18,332 bases of DNA from JBDSYA01 sp039925865 (GTDB taxonomy: Bacteria > Bacteroidota > Ignavibacteria > Tepidaquicellales > Tepidaquicellaceae): positions 1-18,332 of the forward strand of contig JBDSYA010000022.1 of NCBI GenBank assembly GCA_039925865.1. The letters are read 5' to 3'. Below, one piece after another: positions 14,698 to 18,332 of the stretch. The number at the start of each line of letters is the position of its first letter. Positions within the stretch are counted from its first letter, which is position 1. The position numbers and the translations under genes were made by a program. The notes beneath the pieces are model-generated. The model saw nothing but the letters and a program-made list of their open reading frames with translations. It was not told the DNA's origin and did no database searches.

Positions 14698-14916
14698 ATG
14701 GCAAAACAAGAAGCAATAAAAGTGGATGGTATAATTTCGGAAATACTGCCAAATACAAATTTTAAAGTGAAACTTGAAAATGGACATGAGATACATGCAC
14801 ATATTTCGGGTAAGATGAGAATGAATTATATCAGAATATTACAGGGAGATAAAGTAACAGTTGAGCTTTCTCCTTATGATCTGTCAAAAGGCAGAATTAC
14901 TTACAGGTATAAATAA
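14698..14916 (+). CDS. infA: Translation initiation factor IF-1
   Basis: IF-1 binds the 30S A site during initiation. The 72-residue OB-fold protein has the family pattern KVDGIISEILPNTNFKVKLENGHEI (about 8-32), HAHISGKMRMNYIRILQGDKV and LSPYDLSKGRITYRYK. It is complete and of normal length. It is preceded by an A-run directly before ATG and followed 25 nt later by rpmJ. Confidence 0.98.
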   Translation: MAKQEAIKVDGIISEILPNTNFKVKLENGHEIHAHISGKMRMNYIRILQGDKVTVELSPYDLSKGRITYRYK

Positions 14917-14941
14917 ATTATAAAAATTTTAAAGTATTATT

Positions 14942-15055
14942 ATGAAAGTACGGAGTTCAGTAAAAAAGATGTGTGTAAAATGCAAGATCATAAAGCGCAA
15001 AGGTGTAGTTAGAGTAATTTGCTCCAACCCAAAGCACAAACAAAGACAGGGATAA
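14942..15055 (+). CDS. rpmJ: 50S ribosomal protein L36, zinc-binding form
   Basis: This 37-codon gene encodes a protein starting MKVRSSVKKMCVKCKIIKRK and ending NPKHKQRQG. Cys11, Cys14, Cys27 and His32 form the CCCH zinc site of the C-plus type. L36 stabilises 23S rRNA domains late in assembly. Its place between infA and rpsM is canonical. Confidence 0.97.
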   Translation: MKVRSSVKKMCVKCKIIKRKGVVRVICSNPKHKQRQG

Positions 15056-15087
15056 TTTTTTATAACTAATTTTTCAGGAGATACAAA

Positions 15088-15471
15088 TTGGCAAGAATAG
15101 CAGGAGTAGATTTACCGAAGAATAAAAGAATCGTAATAGGTTTAACTTCTATCTTTGGTATAGGTAAGCCAACTGCATTAAAGATTCTTTCAAAAGCAGG
15201 GATCAGTGAAGACAAGAAAGTTTCCCAGCTTACTGATGATGAAGTAAATCATATCAGAGCAGAGATCGGAAACGCAATAAAAGTTGAGGGTGCGTTGAAG
15301 TCAGAGATTGCCATGAACATAAAGCGTTTAATGGATATTGGAACTTACAGAGGCAAAAGGCATAGGAAAGGGCTGCCACTGCGTGGTCAGAGAACCAGGA
15401 CTAATGCAAGAACCCGTAAAGGAAAGAAAAAGACTGTCGCAGGAAAGAAGAAAGCAGCGGCTAAGAAATAG
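15088..15471 (+). CDS. rpsM: 30S ribosomal protein S13 (TTG start)
   Basis: S13 forms inter-subunit bridges in the 30S head and contacts P-site tRNA. The start is TTG at 15088, since ARIAGVDLPKNKR is the universal N-terminus and CAGGAG lies at 15075-15080, 7 nt upstream. The helix-two-turn-helix region (IFGIGKPTALKIL, about 23-35) and the C-terminal RGKRHRKGLPLRGQRTRTNARTRKG are clear. The tail KKKTVAGKKKAAAKK is Lys/Ala-rich, as in relatives. The protein has 127 residues and ends in TAG. Confidence 0.97.
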   Translation: MARIAGVDLPKNKRIVIGLTSIFGIGKPTALKILSKAGISEDKKVSQLTDDEVNHIRAEIGNAIKVEGALKSEIAMNIKRLMDIGTYRGKRHRKGLPLRGQRTRTNARTRKGKKKTVAGKKKAAAKK

Positions 15472-15566
15472 TGTAGTGTTAATATGTGTATAATAAGAAA
15501 TAGTGGTTTTAAAAGAGTTAAAAAATGTATAAAATTTAATTTAATAATAATAAATAGTTTTCAAAT
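15472..15566 (+). promoter_or_regulatory. rpsM-rpsK intergenic stretch with a TATAAT box
   Basis: This is a 95-nt AT-rich gap, long for this operon. It holds a perfect TATAAT at 15489-15494, but no good -35 at the right distance, so an internal promoter for rpsK-rpsD-rpoA-rplQ is only a weak possibility. Confidence 0.2.
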
Positions 15567-15953
15567 TTGGCTAAGAATTTTAAAAAAACAAAGAAGAAAG
15601 TTCATGTCGAAGCTGTGGGCGTAGCCCATGTCAAGGCAACTTTCAACAATGTGATTGTGACATTGACAGATCTTTACGGGAATACAATTTCCTGGGCTTC
15701 TTCCGGTAAAATGGGTTTCAAAGGTTCTAAGAAAAATACCCCCTTTGCCGCACAGATAACAGCAGAGTCTGCTGCAAAGACTGCCATGGATATGGGCATG
15801 AAGAAAATAGAAGTGTTTATAAAAGGAGTCGGATCGGGAAGGGATGCTGCAGTCAGATCTCTGAATACAGCAGGTTTGGAAATTACATCCATTAAGGATA
15901 TTACTCCATTGCCTCATAACGGATGCAGACCTCCCAAGAAAAGAAGACAGTAA
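15567..15953 (+). CDS. rpsK: 30S ribosomal protein S11 (TTG start)
   Basis: S11 lies on the 30S platform near the E-site mRNA. The start is TTG at 15567: the following AKNFKKTKKKVHVEAVGVAHVKATFNN is the S11 N-terminus and no ATG fits. The remainder (TLTDLYGNTISWASSGKMGFKGSKKNTPFAAQ, GVGSGRDAAVRSL, DITPLPHNGCRPPKKRR) is textbook S11 at 128 residues. Unlike the other two TTG-started genes here it has no Shine-Dalgarno, only an A/T-rich leader. Confidence 0.97.
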   Translation: MAKNFKKTKKKVHVEAVGVAHVKATFNNVIVTLTDLYGNTISWASSGKMGFKGSKKNTPFAAQITAESAAKTAMDMGMKKIEVFIKGVGSGRDAAVRSLNTAGLEITSIKDITPLPHNGCRPPKKRRQ

Positions 15954-15993
15954 TATTTAAAAAGATTTTTTTAAGGAAATTAAATAATAATAA

Positions 15994-16623
15994 ATGGCAA
16001 GATATACAGGCGCAAATTGTAAATTGTGTCGAAGAGAAAGAATGAAATTATTTCTGAAAGGGACAAAATGTTATTCAGATAAATGCCCTGTAGAAATAAG
16101 GAATTATCCTCCGGGACAGCACGGACTTTCCAGGAAGACACGGATGACCGATTATGCCGTTCAGCTCCGGGAGAAACAAAAAGTCAGAAAGACATATGGT
16201 GTTTTGGAAAATCAATTTAGAAGATATTTTCATGAAGCATCCAGGAAAACAGGAATAACCGGTGATAATCTGGTAAACCTTTTAGAGAGAAGGTTTGACA
16301 ACACCATATACAGATTAGGTTTAGCTCCATCGCGTAAATCTGCAAGACAGCTGATTTTACACAGACATTTCTCAGTCAACGGAAAAGTTGTCAATATTCC
16401 TTCATATTTACTCAAGTCAGGAGATTCTGTCCAGGTAAGAGAAAAAAGTAAAAAGCTGGAAGTAATTCATGATTCAATGAAAAGAATAAAGGATAACATG
16501 ATAGTTTCATGGCTGGCGATAGACAAGGCCACTATGAAAGGAACATTTATGAAAGAACCGGAGAGAGCGGAAGTACCTTTCATTGCCAATGAACAGCTTA
16601 TTGTCGAGCTTTATTCAAAATAA
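15994..16623 (+). CDS. rpsD: 30S ribosomal protein S4, zinc-binding form
   Basis: S4 nucleates 30S assembly and in E. coli represses the alpha operon. The 209-residue protein starts MARYTGANCKLCRRE; Cys9, Cys12, Cys26 and Cys31 make the N-terminal zinc knuckle of the C-plus type. The S4 RNA-binding domain is at about 99-160 (RRFDNTIYRLGLAPSRKSARQLILHRHFSVNG). Length is normal. It is placed between rpsK and rpoA as usual. Confidence 0.98.
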   Translation: MARYTGANCKLCRRERMKLFLKGTKCYSDKCPVEIRNYPPGQHGLSRKTRMTDYAVQLREKQKVRKTYGVLENQFRRYFHEASRKTGITGDNLVNLLERRFDNTIYRLGLAPSRKSARQLILHRHFSVNGKVVNIPSYLLKSGDSVQVREKSKKLEVIHDSMKRIKDNMIVSWLAIDKATMKGTFMKEPERAEVPFIANEQLIVELYSK

Positions 16624-16658
16624 GTTTTAACTAAACTAAAATAAATTAAGTATAAATA

Positions 16659-17660
16659 ATGAAAATTAATAATTTTCAAATGCCCGAAACAATTGTAAAA
16701 GAAGATTCTACATACTCTGATACTTTTGGAAGATTTATAATTCAACCTTTGGAAAGAGGATATGGTGTCACACTTGGAAATTCTTTAAGAAGGGTGTTAA
16801 TTTCTTCACTTCAGGGAAGTGCAATTATTGCCATAAAAGTAAATGATGCCCCACATGAGTTCACAACACTAAAAGGAGTTGTTGAAGATCTTTCTGAAAT
16901 TATACTTAATCTTAAAGAAGTAAGATTTAAAGATCTTACAGGTAAGTCAACAAAGATTGAATTTAATTTAAAAGGAAATCATAAGTTTACTGCACAGGAT
17001 ATACAGGATAATACAGCTGATTTTGAAATTTTGAATCCGGAAAAATATATTGCTACCCTAAACAAAGATGCAAATTTAAATTTTGAAATCAGAATGGGAA
17101 CTGGTGTTGGCTACGTTCCGTCGGAAGATAACAAACAGGCTAATCTGCCTTTGGAATTTATATATGTTGATTCTATCTTTTCACCTATTAAGCTTGCAAA
17201 CTTTAAGATTGAAAATACAAGGGTTGGCAAAAAAACTGATTATGAGAAACTGATATTAGAAATCACAACTGACGGATCTATCAATCCTGAAGATGCGGTT
17301 GTTTACTCAGCCCGCATAATGCAAGAGCATATACAGCTCTTCCTGAATCTGAATCCTCAGCAGGTCGAGAAAAAAGAAGAGCCTGTGAAAACTGAAAAGG
17401 ATGAAGAACATGAAATGATCAAAAAAATTCTTTTGATGCCTGTAGATGAACTTGATCTTTCAGTAAGATCACAAAACTGCCTGAGATCTGCTAATATTAA
17501 AACTATTGCTGATCTTGTAAGTAAGAATGAAGGTGAAATGCTTCACTACAGAAACTTTGGAAGAAAGTCACTTGCAGAATTAGGAGAACTGATTGAAAAC
17601 TTCGGGCTCGTGTTTGGAATGGACGTTGATAAATATTTAAAAGAAGAACCGGCAAATTAA
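16659..17660 (+). CDS. rpoA: DNA-directed RNA polymerase subunit alpha
   Basis: Alpha dimerises to start RNA polymerase assembly. The 333 residues hold an N-terminal domain (to about 235) with FIIQPLERGYGVTLGNSLRRVLISSLQG, the dimerisation motif, and GTGVGYVPSEDN. A Glu/Lys-rich linker (EKKEEPVKTEKDEEHE) connects it to the C-terminal domain. That domain includes DLSVRSQNCLRSANIKTIADL, with R270 equivalent to the UP-element-binding R265 of E. coli, and NFGRKSLAELGEL. Length is ordinary and the domain is complete. It lies 35 nt after rpsD and 34 nt before rplQ. Confidence 0.98.
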   Translation: MKINNFQMPETIVKEDSTYSDTFGRFIIQPLERGYGVTLGNSLRRVLISSLQGSAIIAIKVNDAPHEFTTLKGVVEDLSEIILNLKEVRFKDLTGKSTKIEFNLKGNHKFTAQDIQDNTADFEILNPEKYIATLNKDANLNFEIRMGTGVGYVPSEDNKQANLPLEFIYVDSIFSPIKLANFKIENTRVGKKTDYEKLILEITTDGSINPEDAVVYSARIMQEHIQLFLNLNPQQVEKKEEPVKTEKDEEHEMIKKILLMPVDELDLSVRSQNCLRSANIKTIADLVSKNEGEMLHYRNFGRKSLAELGELIENFGLVFGMDVDKYLKEEPAN

Positions 17661-17694
17661 ATATAAACTTTTTCAAAAGCATATTTAGAAATTT

Positions 17695-18332
17695 ATGGTA
17701 CACAGAAAAAAAGGCAGAAAACTAAAAAGAACAGCAAGTCACAGAAGTGCTTTGCTTTCTAATTTATCGATTTCACTGATCATTAATAAAAGAATTGAAA
17801 CAACTGAAGCAAAGGCAAAGGAATTAAGAAGATTTATTGAACCTCTTGTTTGTAAAGCAAGCAAGGCATTAAAGTTCAAAGATTCTGCTCCTGAAAAAGG
17901 GATACACTTAAGAAGAGAAGCAAGAAAGTTTCTTAATAACAAAGAGGCCTTGATAATATTGTTTGATGAGATTGGTGCCAAGGTCGGCGACAGGCCCGGG
18001 GGTTATACACGAGTGCTGAAGACCGGACGCAGATGGGGAGACGGCGGTCAAAAAGCTATAATTGAATTTGTAGATTATAATGTTGTAAAAGCAAAGCAGG
18101 ATAAAATAAATGAAAAGGAAGATAATCCTGAATTGATTAAGGCAGGCAAAGATGAGAAAAGTGTGAATAAGAAAAGTGAAAAGATCACTGAAAAAAAGTC
18201 TGAGAAAAAAGCCGAGAAAAAGACTGCTAAGAAAGACGAGAAGAAGAAAGACGAGAAGAAGAAAGACGAGAAGAAGAAAGACGAGAAGAAGAAAGACGAG
18301 AAGAAGAAAGACGAGAAGAAGAAAGACGAGAA
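17695..18332 (+). CDS. rplQ: 50S ribosomal protein L17 with a repetitive charged tail, 3'-partial
   Basis: L17 sits near the tunnel exit. The core (about 1-127) starts MVHRKKGRKLKRTASHRSAL, with NLSISLIINKRIETTEAKAKELR, a C-terminal GGYTRVLKTGRRWGDGGQKAIIEFV and usual spacing. After it comes a long tail rich in Lys and Glu (128-182), then perfect KKKDE repeats: AKKDE at 178-182 and six full units at 183-212. The frame is still open at the window end, so the true length is unknown. Extended L17 tails are known in Bacteroidota; perfect DNA-level repetition is the unusual part. Confidence 0.95.
   Translation, partial: MVHRKKGRKLKRTASHRSALLSNLSISLIINKRIETTEAKAKELRRFIEPLVCKASKALKFKDSAPEKGIHLRREARKFLNNKEALIILFDEIGAKVGDRPGGYTRVLKTGRRWGDGGQKAIIEFVDYNVVKAKQDKINEKEDNPELIKAGKDEKSVNKKSEKITEKKSEKKAEKKTAKKDEKKKDEKKKDEKKKDEKKKDEKKKDEKKKDE
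18232..18332 (+). repeat. 15-bp coding minisatellite in rplQ, reaching the window end
   Basis: The unit AAGAAGAAAGACGAG (KKKDE) is repeated six times without a mismatch at 18241-18330, preceded by a partial unit AAAGACGAG (18232-18240) and followed by AA of the next. The array is cut by the right edge, so its copy number cannot be stated. Confidence 0.95.

Overview
The window is an AT-rich bacterial segment with two parts: an accessory flank (1-4669) and a long ribosomal-protein operon (4670 to the right edge). The left flank encodes a secreted protein ending in a type A type-IX-secretion (T9SS) sorting domain with an NYPNPFNP motif. It also encodes a lipoprotein with two DUF4394 modules. Together with the 'DHPMGGGEG' form of L2, the charged tail on L17 and mostly A-rich leaders, this points to the FCB/Bacteroidota group, most likely an Ignavibacteria-like lineage. 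The lineage is inferred from motifs only.

Layout. 3-2288 (+): a BNR/Asp-box repeat secreted protein, open at the left edge and cut by an in-frame TGA at 1812-1814. The sorting domain lies beyond that stop. 2461-2493: a bidirectional terminator shared with the convergent gene. 2520-4145 (-): the duplicated-DUF4394 lipoprotein. 4146-4669: no gene, but several inverted repeats, a good promoter (-35 4556-4561, -10 4579-4584) and a short structured leader. 4670-18332 (+): rplB rpsS rplV rpsC rplP rpmC rpsQ rplN rplX rplE rpsN rpsH rplF rplR [tRNA-Gln] rpsE rpmD [hairpin] rplO secY map infA rpmJ rpsM rpsK rpsD rpoA rplQ. The last gene runs off the right edge.

The operon combines the distal S10, spc and alpha clusters. 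It supplies ribosomal proteins, the SecY translocon channel, methionine aminopeptidase, IF-1 and RNA polymerase alpha. Gene order is canonical from rplB onward, but rpsJ-rplC-rplD-rplW are missing upstream and the cluster seems to start from its own promoter at rplB.

Most notable features: (i) S17 carries an N-terminal extension made of 13 tandem AEVKE(N/S) hexapeptides encoded by an 18-bp minisatellite. (ii) L17 carries a C-terminal tail of perfect 15-bp KKKDE repeats that runs into the window end. (iii) A tRNA-Gln(UUG) gene sits between rplR and rpsE. (iv) A terminator-like hairpin lies between rpmD and rplO. (v) The in-frame stop separates a secreted protein from its sorting signal. I saw no CRISPR array, transposase or phage gene.
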